Shown: positions 50,396-59,814, counted from the first letter of the stretch. The stretch: 64,000 nt of DNA from Antarctobacter heliothermus (GCF_002237555.1 NZ_CP022540.1:1868501-1932500), one strand, 5' to 3'. The notes: generated by a model from the sequence alone, not told the origin. A program made the numbers and translations.

Positions 50396-52438
50396 TCAGC
50401 AGGCGGGCAGCGGATCGGGCAGGTCGACCACGGCCTTGCCCAGACGTGCGTCCGGCGTTTCGGTCAGGATCAACAACGTAGGGTCGATATCGTCCAGTTT
50501 GGTCGATGCGGGATCTTTGGCATTTGCGGTGATGCGCTTGGCTGACATCGCCAGCGCGCGCGTCATCCGGCCGGCTGCGGCGCTGGTTCCGGTCAGTCGC
50601 CGAATGCTGCCGCTGAGCGTGCCTGCGGCGCGGACCCCTGCTGCAAAGGCACCAAGACCGATGACCGTAACGGCGGTTGGTCCCGGTACGGACCACGGTG
50701 CCCCCTGGCCAGAATATCGGGCGGCTCGAAAATTATCGATGCTCGGACCGTTCTCACGGCCCGACCGCTGCGCCGCCCCAACACAGAAAACCTGACGGCA
50801 CGCGGCGGTGACAAGGGCGTTGTGACTGCCGTCATCCGTAATCGGCCCCGTCGCGCCCGGCGCAACATAGGCGGCGCGCAAGGGGTCCCACGCATAGGCG
50901 GCGGGGTGGTCAAGGTAGGATTGCCGCCCGCGTGATTCCGCTCCCCGGATCGCATCGTCGCGCTGAACCTGCACCAACACCTCGTCCGTTGCCTTGACAG
51001 AGATGTCCCATGCACCGCAGGGGGCCAGTGGTTCCCCGGCCTTTTGTCCCCGCGTCGGTGCAAGCGCCAGAACATAGTGCGCTGCGCATTCGGTGTCCGG
51101 GTCATGGCGGCGCGCGGGTACATGATAGATCCGCGCAAGCGCGGCCCCATCGGCCCGTTCCAATGTGCTGATCTCACCCGGTTTCAGGGCTATGAGACCG
51201 GTGCCGACGCCATCGGGCGTGGTCAGGCCGAGCTCGATGCCGGTTGTGTCCGCGCCGCGGCAATGGATTTCCACAAAGCTGGCGGTTTCGTCGTCGGGCT
51301 GGACGCGCCATGTCAGGTCGCGCGGTTCGGTGGCCGGGGCATATCGCGCAACCTGACTGCTGCGATAGCTGTTGCCGAACGCCCAGACCAAACGCACGGG
51401 CTGGCCTGTGACCTCTTCCCAAAGGCGTGCCTCGCGCGCCATCTGGTATTCGACAAAGCGAGAGCCGTCCTTTGGCCCGGCCAGAACGCCTAACGATATG
51501 TTGACGATGACGGGCGCTGTGGCATCGACCTGCCGGGCCTGCCGCAAGATCCAGCGCAGCCCCATGATCAGGTAACTTTCGAACCATGTGCCAGAGGTGT
51601 CATCGATGCTTTCGGGAGGCAGTTGCACCCCCAGAAGCGGCCAATTGCGGGCAGGATCCTCTGTGTCGGCTGGATCGACGCCGGCGGCAAGGTCCAGAAC
51701 ATGGGTGCCATGCGTTGTGCCAAATCCGGTCTCATCGCGGGTCTGACCGGGATAGAGCGCGGTGTTCAGCGCGGCATAGCAGGCGCGCTCATCCGTCTGG
51801 GCAAGCAGGGCATTGATGTCCTCTGTCCCCAGAATGCGCCCGGACACCGTACCTTGGGGCGGGGAGTCGTGCTGTTCCAGCGCTTGCAGCCACAGCGCGT
51901 GAAACCGGGTGCGCTGCGCGCCATTTGCGTCCATCCGGCTAAACCGCGCGTTCAGAAAGCCGATCCCGTCGTCAAGGATTGCCACGATCGGCTGACCGGG
52001 CTGCGGCGACGGAGGTACCGGTGCGGAGGGGGTGGGCAGCGGCCCTGCCGAGTCGATCTGAACCGGCATGCCACTGTCGAGCACCTGAAACAGCGCCGCC
52101 TGCACGCCGTCGGGTGTGCCGATGCGACGAAAGATCATGTATTCATCCGGCAATGCCGTAAGCTCTTGGGGTCGATCTATTCGTGCTCTCAGCGCCGACA
52201 GTTCGACTGTATCCATCAAAAACGGCGACTCCGCATCCTCAACCAGAACCCGCAGGCTGCTGCGCGCGGCAACAACGTCGTCAGCCGGGACTAGCCGTAC
52301 CAAGATCGGCGCATAATCGATGCCGCGATCCGGGCGCGCTGGGGGCAGCATGTCTCGGCGCAGTCCGATCAGGCGCGACCAGTCGAGATAGGCATCGCGG
52401 AAGGCATGTTCCCGCGGCTTGGTCCAGACATGTGACAT
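50396..52438 (-). CDS. Subtilisin-like serine protease (S8 family)
   Basis: A 680-aa S8 protease. The triad can be placed as Asp156 (AILDDGIGFLN), His243 (GTTHGTHVLDLAAG) and Ser619 (RLTGTSAAAGRM). The oxyanion-hole Asn is in AFGNSYRSS. The Asp motif reads DDG instead of the usual D[ST]G, and the Ser motif lacks the Pro of GTSxAxP. No signal peptide is seen, so it may be cytoplasmic or exported by another route. ATG 52438 follows AGGGGG; the frame is open to 52558. It is convergent with the haloperoxidase-like gene and divergent from the next gene. Confidence 0.86.
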   Translation of the reverse strand: MSHVWTKPREHAFRDAYLDWSRLIGLRRDMLPPARPDRGIDYAPILVRLVPADDVVAARSSLRVLVEDAESPFLMDTVELSALRARIDRPQELTALPDEYMIFRRIGTPDGVQAALFQVLDSGMPVQIDSAGPLPTPSAPVPPSPQPGQPIVAILDDGIGFLNARFSRMDANGAQRTRFHALWLQALEQHDSPPQGTVSGRILGTEDINALLAQTDERACYAALNTALYPGQTRDETGFGTTHGTHVLDLAAGVDPADTEDPARNWPLLGVQLPPESIDDTSGTWFESYLIMGLRWILRQARQVDATAPVIVNISLGVLAGPKDGSRFVEYQMAREARLWEEVTGQPVRLVWAFGNSYRSSQVARYAPATEPRDLTWRVQPDDETASFVEIHCRGADTTGIELGLTTPDGVGTGLIALKPGEISTLERADGAALARIYHVPARRHDPDTECAAHYVLALAPTRGQKAGEPLAPCGAWDISVKATDEVLVQVQRDDAIRGAESRGRQSYLDHPAAYAWDPLRAAYVAPGATGPITDDGSHNALVTAACRQVFCVGAAQRSGRENGPSIDNFRAARYSGQGAPWSVPGPTAVTVIGLGAFAAGVRAAGTLSGSIRRLTGTSAAAGRMTRALAMSAKRITANAKDPASTKLDDIDPTLLILTETPDARLGKAVVDLPDPLPAC

Positions 52439-52715
52439 GATGATCCCCCTGTTTCGGCCCTGATCCAGCACAAAAAACCTACAGATCCAGAAAAGAGAAT
52501 TTGCAGTAGGGGTCAAGAAATCCTGACTATGGCGACGGGTCGTTTGCGTAGAATTCACGGCTCTCTCTCGCGGAAATCGTGACCGAACCGCGTCATTTCA
52601 TACTTTGTTCACGGCAGAATTGCGTTGGATTTGCGTAGCGTTCACGGAGCAGGTGCAGTGTCCGGGTAACGTACCGTCAACTTTGGCGGAGACACTTGGG
52701 TTTGGGGGAACGACC

Positions 52716-54194
52716 ATGACACGCAACAGCGGTTTGACGCGGTTCACCGTGATAGACGGGGGCGGCACGGGGCGTTCCGTGCACGACCGCATCGCCGTGC
52801 CGGAGGCACCTTGCCTCTCGCCACCGGAATTGGCCGCCGACATGGCAGAGCTTTTTGCGCTTGGGCTTGTGCAGGACTTGCGCGCAGAGGCGCTTTTGGA
52901 TCCGCACTGCGCGGTGCGCATTGATGGGGCCACCCGCTTTACCATGCATGAATTGCTGTGTGAGTTGCGAAACCTCAGCTGGTTCGACGGGGCGAGGGCC
53001 GTGTGCCCGGTGGACGAGTCGCAGACAGGGCGGGACAGCGCCGCCCTGCGTCGGGCGTTGCGGTGCAATGGCGATGGGCAGTTGACCCTGCACAGCCTTT
53101 TTCGTGGAGGCGTGGCCCTGCGCGGCGGCGGACCGGTTCTGTCGGCGCTCTGGGACGCCGATCATGTTGTCGCGCGTAGCCATTGTAGCACAGATGACTG
53201 GCCGTCCGAGGCTGCTCCGATGTCGGAATGGGAGCGCTGGTGCGCGGAACATAGCAGCGCCGGTTTGTGCCTGCCTTTGGGTGCGGTGCGTGGTGCCACA
53301 CAGGACCCCAGTCTCGGTGACCGTGCCATGTCGCTGCACCAGACACAGGCGGCGCGGCCGTTCCACAACGCGGCGCTGGCCGCTCTGGCGCGGGGGGCCG
53401 AGATGGCGGCAGGGCTGCCGGTTCCGGGACTCTGGACTGGTCCTCGTCTGTTTTCGCTTATGGCCGAGGCAGAGTCGCTGGCCCGTCGTTTTGCACGGGT
53501 GCAGGCATCGCGGCCCGACCGAATGCCGCGTCCTGCTGTGACGGCGGCGCAAATGACTGTCTGGCTGGCCCAGGAAGAGGGCCGACATGGTCGCCGCGCC
53601 GATGCCTATCGCGCGGCGGCAGAGGAACTGGCCGGTGCCGCGCCCAATCTGTTGCACTGGGTCAGCCGCGCGAACCGGGCCCGCCGAGGGCCGCAACGCT
53701 TTGCCGCCAGCCTGTTTTTGCCACTGGCGGGGCCAGAGCGCCAGCATCTTACCCCATCTGATCTTGCCTCACATGCTATCGTGGCGGGGGCCTTGGCAAC
53801 CCTGATCAAGGCAGTCTTTGACACCTCTCCCCGGATGCAACTACAGGCGGTGGGCGATTCTGGTCCGGCCACGGCGCTGGAGGATCAGGTAGACCGGCTC
53901 GCGGCCAACGTGGCGCTGATGCGCTGTGTGACCGGGGGCTATTTTCCGGCAGAGAACATACAGGATCTTCGTCTGGGGCAGGCCATCGCCTTGCATCTGC
54001 TGCGCGACCGAATGGAGGCCGACAACCGCAGTGCCAGACTGGCCTTTCGAGATTACGATGGGCGCAGCCTGCAGGTGCAGGCGCATCCGCGCCGTTTTGG
54101 GCGCGGGTTGGCAGAACTGCGCTGTGACGCGGTTCCGATTGCCTGGCCGCAAGAGGCGGGTCACCCGGCGGCACATCTGACGGCGGTCAGTTAA
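52716..54194 (+). CDS. Degenerate vanadium bromoperoxidase-like protein
   Basis: A 492-aa protein that by my reading follows the layout of algal/cyanobacterial vanadium bromoperoxidases. SLFRGGVALRGGGPVLSALW matches the LFRG-GP block; FHNAALAALARGAEM and RLFSLMAEAESLARRFARVQ match the core helices. SHAIVAGALATLIKAVF corresponds to PSGHATQNGAFATVLKA, and AANVALMRCVTGGYF to AVNVAFGRQMLGIHYR. In this alignment PSGH has become LASH and the axial vanadate His is Tyr; the Arg remains. ATG 52716 follows GGGGGAA. The gene is divergent from the subtilase gene. A pseudoenzyme is likely. Confidence 0.65.
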   Translation: MTRNSGLTRFTVIDGGGTGRSVHDRIAVPEAPCLSPPELAADMAELFALGLVQDLRAEALLDPHCAVRIDGATRFTMHELLCELRNLSWFDGARAVCPVDESQTGRDSAALRRALRCNGDGQLTLHSLFRGGVALRGGGPVLSALWDADHVVARSHCSTDDWPSEAAPMSEWERWCAEHSSAGLCLPLGAVRGATQDPSLGDRAMSLHQTQAARPFHNAALAALARGAEMAAGLPVPGLWTGPRLFSLMAEAESLARRFARVQASRPDRMPRPAVTAAQMTVWLAQEEGRHGRRADAYRAAAEELAGAAPNLLHWVSRANRARRGPQRFAASLFLPLAGPERQHLTPSDLASHAIVAGALATLIKAVFDTSPRMQLQAVGDSGPATALEDQVDRLAANVALMRCVTGGYFPAENIQDLRLGQAIALHLLRDRMEADNRSARLAFRDYDGRSLQVQAHPRRFGRGLAELRCDAVPIAWPQEAGHPAAHLTAVS

Positions 54195-54200
54195 TCGCCA

Positions 54201-54899
54201 TCAGCGACGGGCGGCGGTCCGGGCAGGCAGGGTGCCTGAGATTTCGAGGATGAGCTTGCGCTTGACCGCCTCGGCAAAGGTCTCGCGTGTTTCTGCTGTC
54301 ACGACAAATGCGCCGGGGCCGCCAATGATCATCTGCTCATAACGCGCCTCCAGCCCGCCATGCGCACGCCCCGGGTCATCGGGGCGCAGAATTGGCAGGG
54401 CGTTGATGGTGACCCCGGCGGCCAGCACCTGCGCGCGGGCCTCTTCGATAGATGGGCCGTAGTAGGAATTGACGCTGTCGCCGGAAAAATCGATCACTCG
54501 GCGCCAACCGTCGAAGTCATTTGTGTCCATCAGTCGTAACGCCTCGACAAGGGCCGCCCCAATCGCGTTGCGCCCATAGGCTTGGCGTGGTTTCGCGGTC
54601 AGAGTGGCAGCAAAACCGGCGGCGGCTTCGGCCCCATCGATCAGCGTCCAGTCGGCGACGACAACCTGATTGGCGGCCCATTCCACATAGATGACCGCAA
54701 TGCTGCCATAGGCGGTGTTGGAAATGGCGGCCAACACCTCGGGGTCTGTGATGGCGGCGGCATAGCCCTGGCGCTGAAACGCAATCTCGCGCTGGTCGAT
54801 GCTGCCCGAGGCATCGGCCAGCAACACAAGTTCAAGGTCCGTGTCCTGGGCCGCGGCCACCCCAGTCCAGAACAGGCCGAAAAAGATCATCCAGCGCAT
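54201..54899 (-). CDS. DUF1194 (VWA-like) exported protein
   Basis: A 232-aa protein with a signal peptide (RWMIFFGLFWTGVAAAQDT) and a von Willebrand A-like domain: LVLLADASGSIDQREIAFQRQGYAAA with the MIDAS DxSxS, and RRVIDFSGDSVNSYYGP. DUF1194 proteins are exported in many Rhodobacteraceae; no function is established. AAAGGAG lies 7 nt before ATG 54899. It is convergent with the haloperoxidase-like gene and divergent from the cytochrome gene. Confidence 0.9.
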   Translation of the reverse strand: MRWMIFFGLFWTGVAAAQDTDLELVLLADASGSIDQREIAFQRQGYAAAITDPEVLAAISNTAYGSIAVIYVEWAANQVVVADWTLIDGAEAAAGFAATLTAKPRQAYGRNAIGAALVEALRLMDTNDFDGWRRVIDFSGDSVNSYYGPSIEEARAQVLAAGVTINALPILRPDDPGRAHGGLEARYEQMIIGGPGAFVVTAETRETFAEAVKRKLILEISGTLPARTAARR

Positions 54900-55021
54900 C
54901 ACAGTCTCCTTTGGGACCAAGACTAGCACGTCGGGGCGCTACGCCCAATTTGATGCGGGTCAAGGTGCGAATTTGAATGCGGGGGCACACTTGGTGCGTC
55001 TGGAAACAGGAGGACACGTTC

Positions 55022-55420
55022 ATGATCGCCCGCCTTGCCGCGCTTTGTCTTTTGGCTGCACCCGCCGTTGCGCAGGATGCGGACATTGGCCGGTCGCATT
55101 ACTTTACCCATTGCGCCACCTGTCATGGGCTGGAAGGCAGCGGAGACGGGCCGATGGCCGGGGTTCTGACGATTTCGCCTGCCGATCTGACTGAATTGTC
55201 GATTCGAAACGGCGGTGTCTTTCCCTTGGTCCGGGTGGTCGAGCGTATTGACGGGCGCGATCCGCTGGTGGCGCATGGCTCGCCCATGCCGGTCTACGGC
55301 GGGTATTTCGAAAGCAGCTTTGACGTGCCGGTGAAAGCGCCGTCGGGACAGCCCATCCTGACCTCGCAACCAGTGGTCGATCTGGTGGCGTACCTGCGTG
55401 AGATCCAGCGGATCGAATGA
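55022..55420 (+). CDS. Monohaem cytochrome c (periplasmic)
   Basis: A 132-aa class I cytochrome c. The signal peptide is MIARLAALCLLAAPAVAQ and the haem motif CATCH is at residues 31-35. The distal Met is probably in HGSPMPVYGGYF. The C-terminal helix VVDLVAYLREIQ is typical. AGGAGG lies 8 nt before ATG 55022. It probably carries electrons for a periplasmic enzyme, but no partner is recognisable among its neighbours. Confidence 0.9.
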   Translation: MIARLAALCLLAAPAVAQDADIGRSHYFTHCATCHGLEGSGDGPMAGVLTISPADLTELSIRNGGVFPLVRVVERIDGRDPLVAHGSPMPVYGGYFESSFDVPVKAPSGQPILTSQPVVDLVAYLREIQRIE

Positions 55421-55421
55421 G

Positions 55422-56111
55422 TCAGGCGCGGCAGATGCCATCGGTCTGCACGTCCTTCCAAGGCAGCACGACCGTTGGCCGGTCGATGGCATTGTCGAGC
55501 CGGTCAACCGGCATGTATTTTCCGATCATGCCGCGCAGCCGCGAGGTGCGCGGCGCGTTCGGGTCCAGCAGGCGGCAGCAGACGTATTCCTCGACGATGC
55601 TGCCCTGCTGTTCATAGCCGAACTCCAGAAAATCGCGCGCCTGCTCTGTGTCGAACAGGTAGGGGTCCTTGCTGTTGGCATGCTCGCGCGCGGCCTTGAT
55701 CGGGTGGTATCCGGTCAGCTTGCGGTTCTGCCACTGCCAGATATGGGTGGCCTCGTGGGCAAAGAGCATGGCGTCGAACAGATCGATCCGTTCCGGGTAG
55801 CCCTTCAGCATGTCGGCGCGGTAAATGTCGTCGCGCAACAGGACCTTGTTGAAAAGCACCGTCGCGGCGGGCGAGACGGTGATGGTCTGCGCCGTGGCAA
55901 TAGGTGGCCAGATGCGTTCCTGACAAGTGGTGCGGGGGCGGACAGGGATCTTATAGGTGACCGACCCTGCGGGGTTGCCGTCGATCAGGCGGATCTTTCG
56001 CGGGTCGAGATCGTCGCCGTGAAAAGCCCGCAGAAATTCGGTCTCATTCGGCGTCAGGGGACGGCCGCAAGCGGTGATGATCAGCAGGAGGAACAGGGCG
56101 AAACGGCGCAT
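55422..56111 (-). CDS. Lipoprotein with HExxH motif (putative zinc metalloprotease-like)
   Basis: A 229-aa lipoprotein. A signal peptide with lipobox (FALFLLLIITACG) sets Cys15 as the lipidated residue. AMLFAHEATHIWQWQN gives H119-E120-x-x-H123, a zincin-type motif; a third ligand may be the Glu in SIVEEYV further on. DUF4157-like domains have this layout. The two Cys in EEYVCCRLL may form a disulphide. It is tail-to-tail with the cytochrome gene, 1 nt apart. ATG 56111 is used. Confidence 0.75.
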   Translation of the reverse strand: MRRFALFLLLIITACGRPLTPNETEFLRAFHGDDLDPRKIRLIDGNPAGSVTYKIPVRPRTTCQERIWPPIATAQTITVSPAATVLFNKVLLRDDIYRADMLKGYPERIDLFDAMLFAHEATHIWQWQNRKLTGYHPIKAAREHANSKDPYLFDTEQARDFLEFGYEQQGSIVEEYVCCRLLDPNAPRTSRLRGMIGKYMPVDRLDNAIDRPTVVLPWKDVQTDGICRA

Positions 56112-56352
56112 GAGAAAACAGTGGCCGGGGCCGGGGAGATTGGCAAGAGGGCTATGGCCTGTCCACGCGTGGACACCCCTGCGGCTATGATAAATCAATG
56201 GGTTACAGAGGCGATTTTACGTTCCGTTAGGACTTGGGCCGGCAAAACTGCGGCGACGGGCCGAGGGAACTGCGCAGGCAGAACGCATATTCTGCTGGCG
56301 CGGCGATGCCTGCAAGGGGGGGCAGGAGACCGCGCCAGTCAGGTGGGACGGA

Positions 56353-56538
56353 TCAGACGGCGCGGGGGAACTTGCCGCCGGGTTTGGGGGCGTTCTTGCC
56401 CGTCAGATTGGTGCCAACGGCCTTGCCCGCGATCACCGTTTCCTTGCCGGCGTTGCTGTTGGAGGTGGCCAGCACCTTGACCTTTTCCTTCTTGGGCTTT
56501 TTCGTTTCGCGGTTTCCGCGGTTTTTTTCTTTGGACAT
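56353..56538 (-). CDS. Small basic hypothetical protein
   Basis: A 61-aa Lys-rich protein (KEKNRGNRETKKPKKEKVKV; NLTGKNAPKPGGKFPRAV). AGAGGAAG precedes ATG 56538. Similar short basic proteins occur in Rhodobacteraceae; it may bind nucleic acid, but nothing shows this directly. Confidence 0.6.
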   Translation of the reverse strand: MSKEKNRGNRETKKPKKEKVKVLATSNSNAGKETVIAGKAVGTNLTGKNAPKPGGKFPRAV

Positions 56539-56897
56539 GGGACTTCCTCTTTCGACACGAACCAGCCTGCGGGCCGGTGATTGGGACGCTCAGAGGGGGC
56601 AGGGTTGCCTGACGTGGGTCAGGGCGATGACACCGATGAGGCATCTTGCGGGATGCAGTTTAGATGTGTGGTGTCTTTGGTGGCGCACAAGGCGGGAAGC
56701 GGTGGGAGATGAAAATATAGTTTGTGGGAAGGGTGGGGGTGCCGGTCGCGCCGGAGGTGCCGGGCTGAAGCCCGGCCTACGGTCGCGCCGCAGAATGGGA
56801 CGCGGAACAAGTGCCGCAGGCCTGCCGCGTTTTGCGGCTCGGCTTTCGCGAGACATGGCGGCTGTACGTTACCGTATGTCCTACGCCCTGCCCCAAC
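56539..56897. other. Intergenic region with REP-like hairpin
   Basis: About 360 nt without a supported gene. The only structure is the palindrome flanked by direct repeats at 56743-56790. The rest is GC-rich with no coding pattern. Confidence 0.5.
56743..56790. repeat. REP-like palindrome flanked by 11-bp direct repeats
   Basis: GCCGGGCT-GA-AGCCCGGC (56759-56776) is a near-perfect 18-bp palindrome followed by CTAC. CGGTCGCGCCG flanks it at 56743-56753 and 56780-56790. The core resembles common proteobacterial REP elements; the flanking repeats suggest a target duplication or a nested larger unit. Confidence 0.55.
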
Positions 56898-57878
56898 TCA
56901 CCGCCGCACCGAAGGGTGCGGCTGGGAGCAGTTGCCGCGGACCCAGGTGATCTCGGCGTCGCACATGTCCTGAAACTCGGGGTAATACATCTGGTCGATC
57001 GGCGCGCTTTTCATGGCGGTCACGACGTAATCGCCGTTTGCGCCCATTTCGGTCACGTAGTCCCCGACCAGCCCGTAGAATTCGTGATCCAAGGGCAGCG
57101 GCTCTCCGTTATAGGCCATCTGGTGAAAGCCCAGCTTGAACCGCCAGTTGTCGATGAGACGCGGGGTGCCGCCCAGATAGGCCAGCGGGCAGGCCGAGGC
57201 GCAGGTGGCGTAGAGATCGGTTTCCAGCCCGAGTTGACGGATCAGCCTACCAGTCTTGACCGCCTCTCCGACCGAGCCGCCCCGGCTGCCGAAGAAGACT
57301 CGGTTCACCTCATGCGTCTGAATGAAGGACTGGAATTCGTCAAAGAACCCCTCTTCGATATCGCCCAAGACGTAGAGGATGCCGTATTCGACGCGGAAGG
57401 TCGCGCGGGTGGCCCAGTCCGCGGCCACCAAACCGGTAGGAATGCCCAGCTTGCCGTCGCAGGTCAGGTTCCACATCTCCAGCCGCTGATCTTCGGACAG
57501 GTCCACGATCAGGCTGGCCTGATAGGCCCATTTCGCGTCGGCCGTGGCATGCAGGCGGATGGCATAGGGATCGTTCAGGTCCGGCTCATCCGCAGGGTTG
57601 GGGCCGTAGAGTTGGATGTGCGGGGAGACATCGCCCGCATTCAGCATCTCCGCCAAGATCAGGCATTTGAATTCCGCCACATCGGCCCGCAGGTCGAGGG
57701 TGCCCAGCATGGGCGCGCCCTTTTCTTCGGCCATTTGTTCCAACCGGGCGGCATTGTCCCGCGCGGCTGCAATTTTCTGGTCCCATGTCTGCGCGTGGCC
57801 CGCGCTGGCGAGTGAGAGGGCGCCAAGGCACAGAAGTGCGGAGCGCGTGAAAAATCTAGACGTCCAATTCCTCAACAA
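56898..57878 (-). CDS. Exported ClpP/crotonase-fold protein
   Basis: A 326-aa protein with a signal peptide (SALLCLGALSLASAGHAQT) and a ClpP-like domain: FFGSRGGSVGEAVKTGRLIRQLG, then ATCASACPLAYLGG, where the Ser in the CASAC block is the candidate nucleophile. HQMAYNGEPLPLDHEFYG follows with a candidate catalytic His. This form is common in exported proteobacterial proteins of unknown role. The start is probably TTG at 57878, inside the last codons of parE, which it overlaps by 23 nt; upstream AGGAG is 13 nt away, so initiation may depend on coupling. Confidence 0.75.
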   Translation of the reverse strand: MLRNWTSRFFTRSALLCLGALSLASAGHAQTWDQKIAAARDNAARLEQMAEEKGAPMLGTLDLRADVAEFKCLILAEMLNAGDVSPHIQLYGPNPADEPDLNDPYAIRLHATADAKWAYQASLIVDLSEDQRLEMWNLTCDGKLGIPTGLVAADWATRATFRVEYGILYVLGDIEEGFFDEFQSFIQTHEVNRVFFGSRGGSVGEAVKTGRLIRQLGLETDLYATCASACPLAYLGGTPRLIDNWRFKLGFHQMAYNGEPLPLDHEFYGLVGDYVTEMGANGDYVVTAMKSAPIDQMYYPEFQDMCDAEITWVRGNCSQPHPSVRR

Positions 57879-59814
57879 AGCGTGCGTTCTCCTGAATATA
57901 CTGAAAGCGCAACTCAGGCTTCTTGCCCATCAGGCGTTCCACCAGATCCCCGGTTTCCCCCGGCTCATCCTCATCGATTGTAACCCGAATCAGCGTCCGT
58001 GTCGCGGGGTCCATGGTGGTTTCCTTGAGGTCCTTGGCGTCCATCTCCCCCAGACCTTTGAACCGCTGGACGTCGATTTTTCCCTTTCCGCCCAGTCCCT
58101 TGGCCATCGCCGCTTCCTTGGCGGCATCGTCGGCGACGTAGAGCCGTTTGGCGCCCTGTGTCAGCCGGTACAGCGGCGGGCAGGCCAGATAGAGGTGCCC
58201 GTTGTCGATCAGCGGGCGCATCTGGGTGTAGAAAAACGTCATCAGCAGCGCCGCGATATGCGCGCCGTCGACGTCCGCGTCGGTCATGATGATAACCTTT
58301 TCGTAACGCAGGTCGTCGATGTTGAACTTGGTGCCCAGTTGCACGCCAAGCGCCTCACACAGGTCGCGGATTTCGGCGTTGGAGGTCAGTTTGTTGGAGG
58401 CCGCCCCCAGCACGTTCAGGATCTTGCCCTTGAGCGGCAGCAGCGCCTGCGTCTCGCGGAACCGCGCGCCTTTGGCGGAGCCTCCGGCCGAGTCGCCCTC
58501 GACGATGAAAATCTCTGTGCCTTCGCGATTCTTGTTGGTGCAGTCAGTCAGCTTGCCCGGCAGGCGTAGCTTTTTGGTGGCGGATTTGCGGGCGGTTTCC
58601 TTTTCCTGACGGCGGCGCAGGCGTTCCTCTGCGCGCAGGACAAGGAAATCGAGGATCGCTCCGGCGGATTTTGTGTCTGATGCCAACCAGTTATCGAAAT
58701 GGTCGCGGACGGCATTTTCGACAAGGCGCTGCGCCTCTGTGGTGGCAAGGCGGTCCTTGGTCTGGCCGACAAATTCCGGTTCGCGGATGAAACAGGACAC
58801 CAGCGCGCAGCCGCCGGTCAGCAAGTCGTCGCGGGTGATTTGTGAGGCTTTTCTGTTGCTTACCAACTCACCATAGGCGCGGATGCCCTTGAGAATCGCG
58901 GCCCAAAAGCCAGCCTCATGGGTGCCGCCCTCTGGCGTGGGGACGGTGTTACAGTAGGACTGGATAAAACCGTCGCGCGCGGGGGTCCAGTTGATGGCCC
59001 ATTCGACCTTGCCGGGCGTGTTGAATTTTTCCTTGAAATCAACCGTCCCGGCAAAGGGTTTGTCGGCGTAGGTGCTTGATTTTCCCAAGGTTTCGGTCAG
59101 GTAGTCGGACAGGCCGCCGGGGAAGTGGAAGGTGGCCTCTGTCGGGGTTTCGCCATCGTCGATTTCGGACTTCCAGCGGATTTCGACCCCGGAGAAAAGA
59201 TAGCCCTTGGAGCGGACCATCTTGAACAGGCGGGCGGGCCTAAATCTATGGGATCCAAAGATTTCCTCGTCCGCGTGAAAGGTGACGGTGGTGCCGCGGC
59301 GGTTGGGGGCGGCGCCGATCAGGGCGACGGGGCCAAGGGGGATGCCGCGCGAAAACCGCTGTTCGTACAGCTCTTTGTTTTTGGCGACTTGGACGACCAT
59401 TGAATCGGACAGGGCGTTGACGACGGATGCGCCGACGCCGTGCAAACCGCCAGAGGTTTCATAGGCGTCGCCCGAGAATTTGCCGCCCGCGTGCAGGGTA
59501 CACAGGATCACCTCTAGCGCGGATTTGCCGGGGAACTTGGGGTGCGGATCAATCGGGATGCCGCGGCCGTTGTCTTTGATTTCAATAGAGTAATCCGCCA
59601 GCAGGGCGACCTCGATCCGGTTGGCGTGACCGGCGACGGCCTCATCCATGGAGTTGTCGAGAACCTCGGCCACGAGGTGGTGCAGGGCGCGTTCGTCGGT
59701 GCCACCGATGTACATGCCGGGGCGTTTACGGACGGGTTCCAACCCCTCAAGCACCTCGATGGAGGAGGCGTCATAAACGGAGGCTTCGGTCGCTTTGAGG
59801 AGGTCGTCGGCCAT
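57856..59814 (-). CDS. parE: DNA topoisomerase IV subunit B
   Basis: A 652-aa type II topoisomerase B subunit. ATPase: EVLDNSMDEAVAGHA, DNGRGIPIDPHPKF, GGLHGVGASVVNALS. Toprim: IFIVEGDSAGGSAKGAR and MTDADVDGAHIAALL. The C-terminus (RFKGLGEMDAKDL; FIQ-type end) is short, so ParE rather than GyrB fits the length. ATG 59814 (MADDLLKA) is used; the frame is open further upstream with no homology. It decatenates chromosomes with ParC, which lies outside the window. The exported ClpP-like gene overlaps its end. Confidence 0.95.
   Translation of the reverse strand: MADDLLKATEASVYDASSIEVLEGLEPVRKRPGMYIGGTDERALHHLVAEVLDNSMDEAVAGHANRIEVALLADYSIEIKDNGRGIPIDPHPKFPGKSALEVILCTLHAGGKFSGDAYETSGGLHGVGASVVNALSDSMVVQVAKNKELYEQRFSRGIPLGPVALIGAAPNRRGTTVTFHADEEIFGSHRFRPARLFKMVRSKGYLFSGVEIRWKSEIDDGETPTEATFHFPGGLSDYLTETLGKSSTYADKPFAGTVDFKEKFNTPGKVEWAINWTPARDGFIQSYCNTVPTPEGGTHEAGFWAAILKGIRAYGELVSNRKASQITRDDLLTGGCALVSCFIREPEFVGQTKDRLATTEAQRLVENAVRDHFDNWLASDTKSAGAILDFLVLRAEERLRRRQEKETARKSATKKLRLPGKLTDCTNKNREGTEIFIVEGDSAGGSAKGARFRETQALLPLKGKILNVLGAASNKLTSNAEIRDLCEALGVQLGTKFNIDDLRYEKVIIMTDADVDGAHIAALLMTFFYTQMRPLIDNGHLYLACPPLYRLTQGAKRLYVADDAAKEAAMAKGLGGKGKIDVQRFKGLGEMDAKDLKETTMDPATRTLIRVTIDEDEPGETGDLVERLMGKKPELRFQYIQENARFVEELDV

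Noticed and set aside
52677..53747. 356-codon minus-strand frame opposite the pseudo-haloperoxidase gene
   Set aside because: No recognisable protein pattern; shadow of the plus-strand gene with matched core helices.
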